A DNA stretch of 34,062 nucleotides, from contig NZHC01000136.1 of the NCBI GenBank assembly GCA_002689655.1, positions 1 to 34,062 on the forward strand, in the 5' to 3' direction. This DNA is from Rhodopirellula sp. Lineage in GTDB: Bacteria; Planctomycetota; Planctomycetia; Pirellulales; Pirellulaceae. A model generated the notes under the pieces. The model was not told the origin of the DNA. It ran no database searches and saw nothing but the letters and a program-made list of their open reading frames with translations. The translations under genes and the position numbers were made by a program. Below, piece by piece: positions 7,986-16,046 of this stretch; within the stretch, counting starts at the first letter, position 1; each line of letters begins with the position of its first letter.

Positions 7986-9917
7986 ATGCGTTACTTTGCT
8001 TTCTTCTATCTGCTCACAACAATTATTGCTGCTCCCACTTGGGGACAAGAACACGATCATGGAGCTGGTGACGCAGCCAGCAACCTACGCAAGATCGAAG
8101 CTCCGAAGGTGTTTCTCGATAAAAGCCCACGTATTGTTGCTTACCAGCTAAAAAGGCTGGACAATCAACGATTGCTGATGGTTGAACGTGAGATAACTGA
8201 TGCAAAGTATATTCCTGTGTACGAGGCCATCCTTGCACGAGTCGGAATGTCACCCCAGTTCCAACTCGAATCAATCAATGCCTTGGCACAACTGCAAGAC
8301 AGCGATTCAGTCACCGTCACGATGGCTACCATTGACAAGCTTGATGCATCCAACCGGGACGAGAATCGCACGGCCAGGCAATTGGCGAAGACGTTGCTCG
8401 GCATGATTCCAGAACAGCTCAAGTCCAATGCCATCGTCCTGCGTACAGCGGCACAGAGCGACAACAAACTTGCGTCAGCGATCGCAACAGCAGCTTTGCT
8501 GATTTCTGGACAAACGGACACAGAACTCGACAGACTGACTGCAGATGTATCAGGACAGCTTGCATTTCTTGAAGCGATCACACTACTTCCTGAGGCAACG
8601 CAGAGAGGGAAATTTCGATCACGCGTGGTCAGTTTACTCGAGTCCTCAAAGAATAACGTGCTGTCCAATGCCACGATCCGCGCTCTGGGCTTCATACCGG
8701 ATGAGCCTGCGGATTCGTTCTCACGCCTTGCTCCTCTGGTCTCGAACGACAAACTACGGGCCGCCACCGTCCGCACTCTGCTGACAATCCCGGTGCAGGA
8801 ACGTGAGGCAGCCGCGAGCCTGGCCGCCACCAGCTTTCTCGTGGACCTCGCAGAAAAAACTCCAGCAGAAGAACGAACAACGGCATCCTTTATTGATGCC
8901 ATGCAGCTTGCTGACCAGCTGCTTGCCATCGTCCCTTCAAAACAGGCCAAGAGCTTTCGAAAGCGGCTTAATGCGGTCACCGTTCGCGTCATCCGGATCA
9001 GAACAGTTGAGGAGGAAATGCGATATGACATCCCCTACTTTGCAGTTGAAGCGGGAAAAACGGTTCAGATTGTGCTCGAAAACCAAGACTTGATGCCCCA
9101 CAATCTCGTGATCACCGTTCCGGAAGCACTCAAAGAAGTCGCTCAACTTGGACTACAGGTAGGCCCAAATAATGGCTGGAAAAAGCTGCCCTATGTCCCC
9201 GAATCGGACAAAGTATTACACGCGACCGCAATGGTACCCGCAGATCAACAAACCACACTGACATTCACGGCTCCGAAGACTCCGGGCGAGTATCCCTATG
9301 TCTGCACCTTTCCACAGCACTGGTATCGAATGTACGGAGTGATGGTCGTAGTAGATGACCTAGATGACTGGCTGAAGAACCCCGTGGAGCCCGCTAATCC
9401 AATCGGCAGTAACCGTTCTTTTGTACAGGCATGGAAAGTGAATGACCTGAAAGATGAACTCGACTCCGGCATTCGCGGTCGCTCACCTGAAATCGGCAAA
9501 CGACTGTTCGCAGAAGCCTCGTGTGCAGGCTGCCACAAAATGGAGGGTGAAGGTGGCGCAATTGGTCCAGAGCTCACCGACGTATATGCACGCTGGAAAG
9601 GTGACCGCGTTGGTATCCTGCGAGAGGTGCTGGAGCCCTCTCACAAAGTAGACGCAAAATACGTCATGCAACGCATTCTGACCGTTGATGGCAGGACAGT
9701 AACAGGTGTTTTGATAAGTGAAGACAACGCCAAAGTTACCCTGCTGTCAAACCCCGAAGCGAAAGAACCCACAGTCATCCTGCAGGACGATATAGAAGCC
9801 ATGGTCCCCTCATCAGTGTCGATGATGCCAAAGGCTCTCATGGACCAATACACCAAAGATGAAGTCTTCGAGGTTTTGGCCTACTTGGAAAGCGTTGGGT
9901 CACCGACCAAACCTTAA
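7986..9917 (+). CDS. Exported azurin-like cupredoxin fused to a planctomycete-type cytochrome c domain
   Basis: A 643-residue periplasmic electron carrier. A signal peptide (residues 1-20, ending TWG-QEHDHG) precedes about 300 residues of helical HEAT-like sequence. A type-1 copper domain follows (about 335-457): its ligands can be read as H372 in LMPHNLVI, and C440, H445 and M449 in VCTFPQHWYRMYG, which matches the azurin Cys-x4-His-x3-Met loop. The C-terminal domain (about 500-640) has one c-type heme site, CAGCH at 513-517, with a probable distal methionine in the SMMPKALMD segment. This is the heme-binding domain type widespread in Planctomycetes and Verrucomicrobia. It follows the dehydrogenase-like gene after 194 bp, suggesting a dehydrogenase to copper to heme relay. 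All metal ligands appear intact. Confidence 0.88.
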   Translation: MRYFAFFYLLTTIIAAPTWGQEHDHGAGDAASNLRKIEAPKVFLDKSPRIVAYQLKRLDNQRLLMVEREITDAKYIPVYEAILARVGMSPQFQLESINALAQLQDSDSVTVTMATIDKLDASNRDENRTARQLAKTLLGMIPEQLKSNAIVLRTAAQSDNKLASAIATAALLISGQTDTELDRLTADVSGQLAFLEAITLLPEATQRGKFRSRVVSLLESSKNNVLSNATIRALGFIPDEPADSFSRLAPLVSNDKLRAATVRTLLTIPVQEREAAASLAATSFLVDLAEKTPAEERTTASFIDAMQLADQLLAIVPSKQAKSFRKRLNAVTVRVIRIRTVEEEMRYDIPYFAVEAGKTVQIVLENQDLMPHNLVITVPEALKEVAQLGLQVGPNNGWKKLPYVPESDKVLHATAMVPADQQTTLTFTAPKTPGEYPYVCTFPQHWYRMYGVMVVVDDLDDWLKNPVEPANPIGSNRSFVQAWKVNDLKDELDSGIRGRSPEIGKRLFAEASCAGCHKMEGEGGAIGPELTDVYARWKGDRVGILREVLEPSHKVDAKYVMQRILTVDGRTVTGVLISEDNAKVTLLSNPEAKEPTVILQDDIEAMVPSSVSMMPKALMDQYTKDEVFEVLAYLESVGSPTKP

Positions 9918-10047
9918 ACTATTAAAAACCGACTCCAAACATCACAACGAGGTGAATCCTCCACTCCTGTCAACTGCCCGCCCAATCTGATTCAAGACAA
10001 GAATGGGTTAACCTCCCGGCGGAGCAGGGCAGGGCACAATCCACGAA

Positions 10048-11745
10048 CTAGTTGGCAGTCAGCCAGCGCACTTGAAATGGCCGCATCGGAATTCCATCTC
10101 CCTGCAAGAAACGTTCCGACGCCAACTCATCATAGGCAAACATCGAATCGACTAAATCTCCTGGGATCACACGGGGGCTGTGTGTCAGGTTGGCAAGCAC
10201 AGCCAAGCGTTGTCCATCTACAGCTGTCCGGATAAAACCAAGCAGCCCATCACCCGACAGCGGTAGAACCTCCATGCTAGCCTTGGGATGAAACGCTGAC
10301 TGTGAAATTCGCACCGACAATAATCGGCGATAACCTTCAAAGACCCTACACTGCAGACCCTGCGGTCTAGCGATCACATCTTCCAGGTCCTGCCTATCAT
10401 ACTTGTGGCGATTAATCCGCCGATTCTGTCCCGTTTCACTTACCGCTCCAAGATCATTCGGAGACCCCACCAGACTGTGAAAGTAAACGGCAGGAATCCC
10501 GGGCAGAGACAACATGATTGCCTGCGTTGCGAGGAAGCATCTCGAATGATCCTGTGGCTCAACTTTGCTCGAGTCGGCAACTGCCTCCAAGTAGGTGATA
10601 TTCAATTCATAGGGACTGTCGGTACCATCCGACTGACGCCGCGTACTCACTCGCCCGCCATGCGACCTGACAATTGTCGCGAGTCGTTCCACCCTCTCCT
10701 GAGAGACAATACCTTCGAGTGGCCTGACCCCGACACCATCGTGCGATGCAGTGAAGTTAAAAAATGTCGTTGCCTCAGTAGGCGGCTGAATCGTGGACAG
10801 CCAATCTCGCAAGACACTCGTATCGGCATTGTGAATGGCATCCAGCAGCAGTGGCGGCAAACTGAATTGATACACCATGTGTGCTTCATCATGACCGTTG
10901 CCAAAATAGCTGACATTCTCCTGATGCGGGACATTCGTTTCAGTGAGCACCAAGGTTCCTGGAACAACCTTGTCGAGAATACGCCGCATCAACTTGACCG
11001 CCGCATGTGTCCGGGGAAGATGAATGCATTCAGTACCGGGCTCCTTCCACAAAAAAGCGATTGCATCAAGACGAATGATCCTGGCGCCTCGACGGGCATA
11101 TTCGACGAGCGTCTCCAGCATCAAGTACATGACGCGTGGATTCGCGTAATTCAAATCCACCTGATCAGCGCTAAAGGTGGTCCATACATTCCGTGTGCCC
11201 TTCGATGATTCAAAAGGCGTCAACAATGGTAAACTTCTTGGCCTCACAACCTTTGACAGGTCTGCCATCGGATCCTGATCAATGAAGAAGTCTTCAAATC
11301 CATCCTCGCCCCGCAGATAAGCTTGGAACCAGGCATGCTTCTGAGAAGCGTGATTAAGGACTAAATCGAACATTAAGTCAAAGTCCTGACCAAGTTCAGC
11401 GATGTCCTGCCACGTTCCTACATCGGGATCAACGGCGAGGTAATCAACGACTGAAAACCCATCATCGCTGGTGAAAGGACAAAACGGCAGCAGATGAACA
11501 CATCGGATCAACTCCTCCAAATCATGATCCAACAGAAATTGCTTTTGTGCCTGCAGCGGTGACAGCCCCGACGAGCGGACCTGATCGGCATACGTGATCA
11601 AGACCACATCACGTTCGCACCAAAGCTCATCATGCGACTGCGATTCTGGGGCCGCCGAAAGTTTCTCAAGCCCCTGAATCAAAACCTCGGGAAGTTCACC
11701 GTAGATTTGCTGAATGAGGTCACTTGTCGTTGAGTCAATTTCCAT
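10048..11745 (-). CDS. GH13_18 sucrose phosphorylase-family enzyme, probably glucosylglycerate phosphorylase
   Basis: A 565-residue cytoplasmic TIM-barrel glycoside phosphorylase, which reversibly cleaves an alpha-glucoside with phosphate to give glucose-1-phosphate. Catalytic residues are visible: nucleophile D227 in RLDAIAFLWK, acid/base E269 in LTETNVPH, and transition-state aspartate D336 in ASHDGVGVRP. Conserved segments such as VVLITYADQ, HLLPFCPFTSDDGFSV, WKEPGTECIHL and GNGHDEAHMVYQFSLPPL closely match my recollection of E. coli YcjM, a glucosylglycerate phosphorylase, better than sucrose phosphorylases proper. It is last of four minus-strand genes with two glycosyltransferases and a HAD protein, which fits turnover of a glycerate-based compatible solute. 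The subfamily is secure; the acceptor (glycerate, sucrose or other) is an inference. Confidence 0.85.
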   Translation of the reverse strand: MEIDSTTSDLIQQIYGELPEVLIQGLEKLSAAPESQSHDELWCERDVVLITYADQVRSSGLSPLQAQKQFLLDHDLEELIRCVHLLPFCPFTSDDGFSVVDYLAVDPDVGTWQDIAELGQDFDLMFDLVLNHASQKHAWFQAYLRGEDGFEDFFIDQDPMADLSKVVRPRSLPLLTPFESSKGTRNVWTTFSADQVDLNYANPRVMYLMLETLVEYARRGARIIRLDAIAFLWKEPGTECIHLPRTHAAVKLMRRILDKVVPGTLVLTETNVPHQENVSYFGNGHDEAHMVYQFSLPPLLLDAIHNADTSVLRDWLSTIQPPTEATTFFNFTASHDGVGVRPLEGIVSQERVERLATIVRSHGGRVSTRRQSDGTDSPYELNITYLEAVADSSKVEPQDHSRCFLATQAIMLSLPGIPAVYFHSLVGSPNDLGAVSETGQNRRINRHKYDRQDLEDVIARPQGLQCRVFEGYRRLLSVRISQSAFHPKASMEVLPLSGDGLLGFIRTAVDGQRLAVLANLTHSPRVIPGDLVDSMFAYDELASERFLQGDGIPMRPFQVRWLTAN

Positions 11746-11790
11746 CGAAGCATGCCATTACGAGGAGGAAGTCTGCATTACCCTTCGATG
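11743..11790 (-). other. Inverted repeat spanning the phosphorylase start codon
   Basis: Eight-base arms (CATCGAAG at 11743-11750 and CTTCGATG at 11783-11790) enclose 32 bases, and the inner arm contains the phosphorylase ATG. In the mRNA this could pair and hide the start codon. It is a weak candidate for translational control because the loop is long. Confidence 0.2.
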
Positions 11791-11916
11791 ACAAAAGTGC
11801 CAATCGACAGACAATTATCAATCCAATACTCCCGACACGATGCGTTCAGTGACACTCGTCGCATCCCCATCTTGAAAGGAATAACAAAACCAATCTGCGT
11901 TCAGAACTCGCTTACC

Positions 11917-13182
11917 TCACAAATTATCTTGACCAGTAAAGTTGGTCACGAGAGCTCTCAACTTCCGCCTCAATACACTGTAACTGAAAAATGCCTTACC
12001 AATCTCATAGTTGAAGTCAACCATCTCTTCACGATATTCTCGATCATCAATGATTCGCTGAACTTTGCTGACGACATCTTTCGTCAGGTATCCGTCCATC
12101 GCAATCACCTTTGCTCCTTTAGGTTCGATATCCGCAACGAAGATCGAATAACGATTCACGAGCACAGGTTTTCGAAAATAAAAGGCCTCCAACAAGGCAT
12201 TGCCGAATCCCTCGTAAATACTTGGATAGGTAATGAAATCTGCCTGAGAATATGCGTCAGCGAGGGTATAAATCTTGCGGCCTTCCTCCGTCAAACCACG
12301 GCGGTCACCCACTTGGTGATCACAAAGCCGAAGGTCAACGCCATGAGCGTCGGCCAACTCCCTCAAAACACTCAGGTACTCATTCCCTTCATCACCGCTG
12401 GCATGGGAGATGACCAATTTGCACTTATCATTCTTGAGTGCTGAAACCAAGGCAATCGCGTGCTCAATTCCTTTTCGCGGAACAACTCGAGTGGGTTGCA
12501 AAAACAGAATATCATCTTCACTGAGTCCAATATCTGCCCGAAAGCCTCTGGCGTAATCATCAGCCGGTTCAGGTTCATGCTCGAAATCCAACACGTTTGG
12601 CACAAGGATCGAAGATACACCACGGCGGTGTGCCAAATCCTCCTGCGCAAATGAATTGATCGTAACATTTTGGATCTGTGGCAATGCCGGTGGAAACGCC
12701 ATCCACAACAAATCCGTCACCGCTGAAACACTGAACCGGTCCCGCTCCCAATAAAAGTCATGATGGTGTGCAATTGTTGGAAATCCGGTTTCAGCAATGA
12801 AGTGTGCCAGGGCAACACCAAGCGGAATATTCATGGGAATGCACAAGGCATTTTGCACGATCAGCAGGTCAAGATCGTATCGACGCGTGAATTCATACAG
12901 CGTGCCTTTGAGATAGTCAGCCAGAGCGTAGATGCGCTGGGTCACATCGGGAGTGCGGGTCCGTGTGCCAAATGCTCGGCGATTGATCCATTCGATGTCA
13001 GGATGCCCAAAATAGGCATGAGGAACAACCATCGAAGTGTCCTCATCGCGGTCACTCAACCCCGAATACCAATGGCTGACATGTCGGTGATCCCAAAGCA
13101 CCTGCGCCCACTTAGCACTCTCAAGCGACACACCATCTGTGCCAGAAAATCGTGTACCAACAAACCCAATCTGGACACCCAT
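11917..13182 (-). CDS. GT-B glycosyltransferase (GT4-like), osmolyte cluster
   Basis: A 421-residue retaining glycosyltransferase with two Rossmann domains. The N-terminal domain begins [18 protein letters not shown], with a Gly-rich acceptor loop. The C-terminal nucleotide-sugar domain has [16 protein letters not shown] (arginine and lysine for the donor phosphates) and the E-x7-E motif in [15 protein letters not shown]. There is no membrane segment, so it acts in the cytoplasm. It lies 112 bp downstream of the HAD gene and 171 bp upstream of the GH13_18 phosphorylase. Given that phosphorylase, a role in making a glucosylglycerate-type or mannosylglucosylglycerate-type solute is plausible; planctomycetes such as Rhodopirellula baltica are known to accumulate mannosylglucosylglycerate. 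Donor and acceptor are not determinable here. Confidence 0.82.
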   Translation of the reverse strand: MGVQIGFVGTRFSGTDGVSLESAKWAQVLWDHRHVSHWYSGLSDRDEDTSMVVPHAYFGHPDIEWINRRAFGTRTRTPDVTQRIYALADYLKGTLYEFTRRYDLDLLIVQNALCIPMNIPLGVALAHFIAETGFPTIAHHHDFYWERDRFSVSAVTDLLWMAFPPALPQIQNVTINSFAQEDLAHRRGVSSILVPNVLDFEHEPEPADDYARGFRADIGLSEDDILFLQPTRVVPRKGIEHAIALVSALKNDKCKLVISHASGDEGNEYLSVLRELADAHGVDLRLCDHQVGDRRGLTEEGRKIYTLADAYSQADFITYPSIYEGFGNALLEAFYFRKPVLVNRYSIFVADIEPKGAKVIAMDGYLTKDVVSKVQRIIDDREYREEMVDFNYEIGKAFFSYSVLRRKLRALVTNFTGQDNL

Positions 13183-13294
13183 GGAGCTAATGAAACCTGT
13201 TCTGGAATTCTATTCTGTTTTTGTGATCAACCGCGATGTCTGACTTTATTATTGCAAACGCGTCGCGGCTGCATCGCTTTTTGCTGCCATGCTT

Positions 13295-14185
13295 TTAACT
13301 GATCGACAGACACTCTGGCAACTGCAGCAAGCTCGTCAGCACGAGATCTGGAGTTACCGCCTGACATCGCGTGTCGTCCTCGCGTGGACGACAACTCCGC
13401 TGATCTCCTGCAAACCAGGCAGTTCGCAAACCTGCCTTCGCTGCCGCCCACATGTCGTTTAGCATGTCATTTCCAACATAAAGAGCCTCGTTGGGAAGAA
13501 TCCCACGATTCGATAGTCCAAAAAGCAGAACCTCAAACAACCGCGGGCCTGGCTTGGCCTGTCGATAACGGTTCGAAAAAACACACAAATCCAAGTCAAA
13601 TCCAACTTTCTCCAGACGATCCTGCCCCAATAAATTGCTTACCAAGCATGGTGTGAATATTTGTGCGTTGCTAACAATTCCCAGCAAAAAATCCGCTTGA
13701 TTCAAATTCCGCAACACGTCTGCTGCGCCGGGCATCGGCCACGTGGGGTTTGCCAACGCTTCATATCTTGTTGCGACTCTCACGACCAATTCGGTCTCTG
13801 ACGGACTTGCAGTCCAACCCTTCTCCGCCAGCACCTTTCGCCAGACTTCGACGATGTCAACTTCTGGATTCGGGCAACTTGAATCACATCGTTCACGATT
13901 CAACTGCTCAACCTTCTGCCGCAACGAGTCCGGATCGGGAACGGAGACCAACTTTTCTAGCAGCTTGAATTCTTCGAGCGTTTGACCAATGAAAGCGTCA
14001 CCCCCCGCTGTGTCAGCCGATCCCACGTCACCACTGCCACTGATAACCAATGTGCCATAGATATCAAACACAACTGCTTTGATACCGGAAATTTTCTGCA
14101 GTCTCGGTTCCACATGCGTTTCCACCGGCTGCATTTCCATACGGTGGAGCAAGATACCCTCAACCCACGATTCAATTTCCATCAT
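13295..14185 (-). CDS. HAD-superfamily hydrolase
   Basis: A 296-residue HAD protein. Motif I is VVFDIYGTLV with nucleophile D41 (numbered from the start at 14185); the second catalytic aspartate of typical phosphatases is a tyrosine, the pattern of 2-haloacid-dehalogenase-like members. Motif II is GIVSNAQ, motif III the lysine in RQAKPGPRLFE, and motif IV YVGNDMLNDMWAAAKAG. A helical cap lies between motifs I and II. Tandem ATGs at 14185 and 14182 directly overlap the TGA of the upstream glycosyltransferase gene, and AGAGG lies 7 bases before the first, so translation is probably coupled. Position suggests dephosphorylation of a sugar-phosphate intermediate, but the motif I change leaves this open. 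Confidence 0.82.
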   Translation of the reverse strand: MMEIESWVEGILLHRMEMQPVETHVEPRLQKISGIKAVVFDIYGTLVISGSGDVGSADTAGGDAFIGQTLEEFKLLEKLVSVPDPDSLRQKVEQLNRERCDSSCPNPEVDIVEVWRKVLAEKGWTASPSETELVVRVATRYEALANPTWPMPGAADVLRNLNQADFLLGIVSNAQIFTPCLVSNLLGQDRLEKVGFDLDLCVFSNRYRQAKPGPRLFEVLLFGLSNRGILPNEALYVGNDMLNDMWAAAKAGLRTAWFAGDQRSCRPREDDTRCQAVTPDLVLTSLLQLPECLSIS

Positions 14186-15765
14186 CAAAGGACCTCTGTG
14201 CGGCACGGAAAGAAGGGGCGATATGTATTGACCAGATCGATACCGCGCTGTGACTCGAGAACATTTCCTGAATCAAGCACACCCTCGGAGATGCAATTGT
14301 CACTTTGTTTGCCTAAAAATTGAGTTTTGCCTAGCTGCTGATAAAGCTGAATCAATGCTTCGCCAATGCGAGTGGAGCCATAGTTTTCAGTCACTGACTC
14401 AGAATTGGAGACCAACAATGCGTTTTCAAAATCCTGATTCAAACGTGTGACCAACGTCTTTGAAAACTCCTTGGCAGCAAGTTCAAAACCACGATCATTC
14501 TCCATCCGCTGCAACACCTGAATCTGTCGTCGCGGTGTGAGCTTGGCAAAATCAAGTGTTTCAACTGACTCACTCAAAGACATGCAAATCGCTGGATGAA
14601 AAGCCTCAGGCAAATGACGCCATGCTTGCATTTGTGCATCCAAAGTCTCTCGCTGACATTCGTTGATCCATGATTTATCACCAGGGATGGGAATCGAATC
14701 ATAAAAGCTTCTCAAGTCAACGCCACAGTTTTCGAAGTCATCTGCCACAGTACTCAGGCGTCGGGCGATCACTCCTTTCCCAAGCAACCAAGGCTCAAGA
14801 AATGCCATCCCAAACCCTTCTGCAACACTGGTTGACACGACATAGTCTGCAGCTGAAATATTTTGCAGCAAAGTGAGGTCTGAACTCTCGCCGGCATCAA
14901 ATATCGTTCGATTCGAAACTTCGGCAGCGACCTGCTTCCATCGGTCGTAAGAACGCTGCTCCATGGGAGTTGTCGGCTTCAATGTCAAACCCATATAACG
15001 ATTGTCACCTCCCCACCGCGCGAGTAATAACAGTTCACCTATATTTTTCCTGCGTATCCCACGAACGGGATACAGCGTCCAACGCGCCTCACCAGGAAGT
15101 TGCAGAACTTTTAGAACCCTTTCCCTCGCATCTTCCTTGGACAAACGTTCTCCATGGGGCACTGCAACGCTGTTTGGAAGGCAATGAAGACAGTCACGGC
15201 TCACACCGATTTGTGCCAGTGCTGCCGAATCTGCCCTCGTCAGCGTTGCATAGTGAATACCGTCGTGCTGGGGATACAAATACTGATCAACCTGCCGCTT
15301 GCTCACTGCTTTCATCGCGGAGACCAAACGTCCGTAGTTCTCGGGGCGATTATCTTCTGCAAAATCGTGTACTTGCAAAAGTATTCGCCAACCCTCACTC
15401 GCCAGTGATTGAATCACCCCGGGAACAGCCGTATTCTTTCCTAGGCTGTGGTTGTGCCAATGTAATAAAGCTTGATCAATGCTCACCCCGTGATCAACAA
15501 ACTGCTGTTTCAACTCACGCAACATTTGCTGCTGACGCAGTGCCAAATCCGCAACGAGCAATACTTCAGGGTCATAGTCAAACCCATCAAGTTTGATTAG
15601 ATCAACCGATTGCAGCGTTTCCGATGAGAGGCCACTGCAGCGATCGCCGGAGGCCAAAATAATCTTTTCGCACTGCCCGGTCTCACGAATCGCACGCACA
15701 TGATTCTCGACCACCTGAGTGACTCCACCACGCTCATAATGACAGTGAAGGATCACGACGACCAC
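14185..15765 (-). CDS. GT-B glycosyltransferase, first gene of the osmolyte cluster
   Basis: A 526-residue cytoplasmic glycosyltransferase-like protein. The N-terminal domain begins VVVILHCHYERGGVTQVVENHV, the usual Gly-Gly-Val acceptor loop of GT4-type enzymes. The C-terminal domain has LYPVRGIRRKNIGELL, where arginines and lysine take the place of the R/K donor-phosphate site, and STSVAEGFGMAFLEPWLLGKG, an E-x7-E motif. About 150 residues after the catalytic core are unassigned and mostly helical. The start is GTG at 15765; no ATG lies near in frame. Its stop overlaps the HAD start, making it the translationally coupled lead gene. A glucosyl- or mannosyl-transfer step in solute synthesis is the best guess. 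The family is fairly sure, the reaction unknown. Confidence 0.78.
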   Translation of the reverse strand: MVVVILHCHYERGGVTQVVENHVRAIRETGQCEKIILASGDRCSGLSSETLQSVDLIKLDGFDYDPEVLLVADLALRQQQMLRELKQQFVDHGVSIDQALLHWHNHSLGKNTAVPGVIQSLASEGWRILLQVHDFAEDNRPENYGRLVSAMKAVSKRQVDQYLYPQHDGIHYATLTRADSAALAQIGVSRDCLHCLPNSVAVPHGERLSKEDARERVLKVLQLPGEARWTLYPVRGIRRKNIGELLLLARWGGDNRYMGLTLKPTTPMEQRSYDRWKQVAAEVSNRTIFDAGESSDLTLLQNISAADYVVSTSVAEGFGMAFLEPWLLGKGVIARRLSTVADDFENCGVDLRSFYDSIPIPGDKSWINECQRETLDAQMQAWRHLPEAFHPAICMSLSESVETLDFAKLTPRRQIQVLQRMENDRGFELAAKEFSKTLVTRLNQDFENALLVSNSESVTENYGSTRIGEALIQLYQQLGKTQFLGKQSDNCISEGVLDSGNVLESQRGIDLVNTYRPFFPCRTEVL

Positions 15766-16046
15766 ACGGACACCACTATTGAAAACCGGTGCATGAACTG
15801 CCGCTTGCCTACCAAGCGTCTGAGAGCTTAAAGACTACAGATTGACGAGATTTCGGCAACCCGATGCCGTTTTCAACCCTCGTCACCACAGCATGGCGGT
15901 GCTTTTAAGGTGTTAGAAGCCTTTCCCATTCTGCACTCAAGAGAAGGATACACGCCCAAAAATCATTTTTTTAAATGCAAACACACTTTCCCCAGCCAAT
16001 GCGCCTCTTGAAACGGATGCCTGCAAGCAAATACTCGAATGCCTGT
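15766..16046. other. Gene-free spacer between the export locus and the glycoside operon
   Basis: Separates the M50-protease gene from the glycosyltransferase gene on the same strand and so should hold the operon promoter. A 6-base stem (CGCTTG/CAAGCG, 5-base loop) lies just upstream of the glycosyltransferase start. I see no convincing terminator or convincing promoter boxes. Confidence 0.4.

Noticed and set aside
8165-9031. Minus-strand open frame of 288 codons
   Set aside because: Mirror of the cupredoxin-cytochrome gene; Ser/Arg-rich shadow without motifs.
10405-11208. Plus-strand open frame of 267 codons
   Set aside because: Antisense to the GH13_18 gene, whose catalytic residues are all present on the minus strand.
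11752-12444. Plus-strand open frame of 230 codons
   Set aside because: Mostly antisense to the glycosyltransferase gene and without recognisable features.
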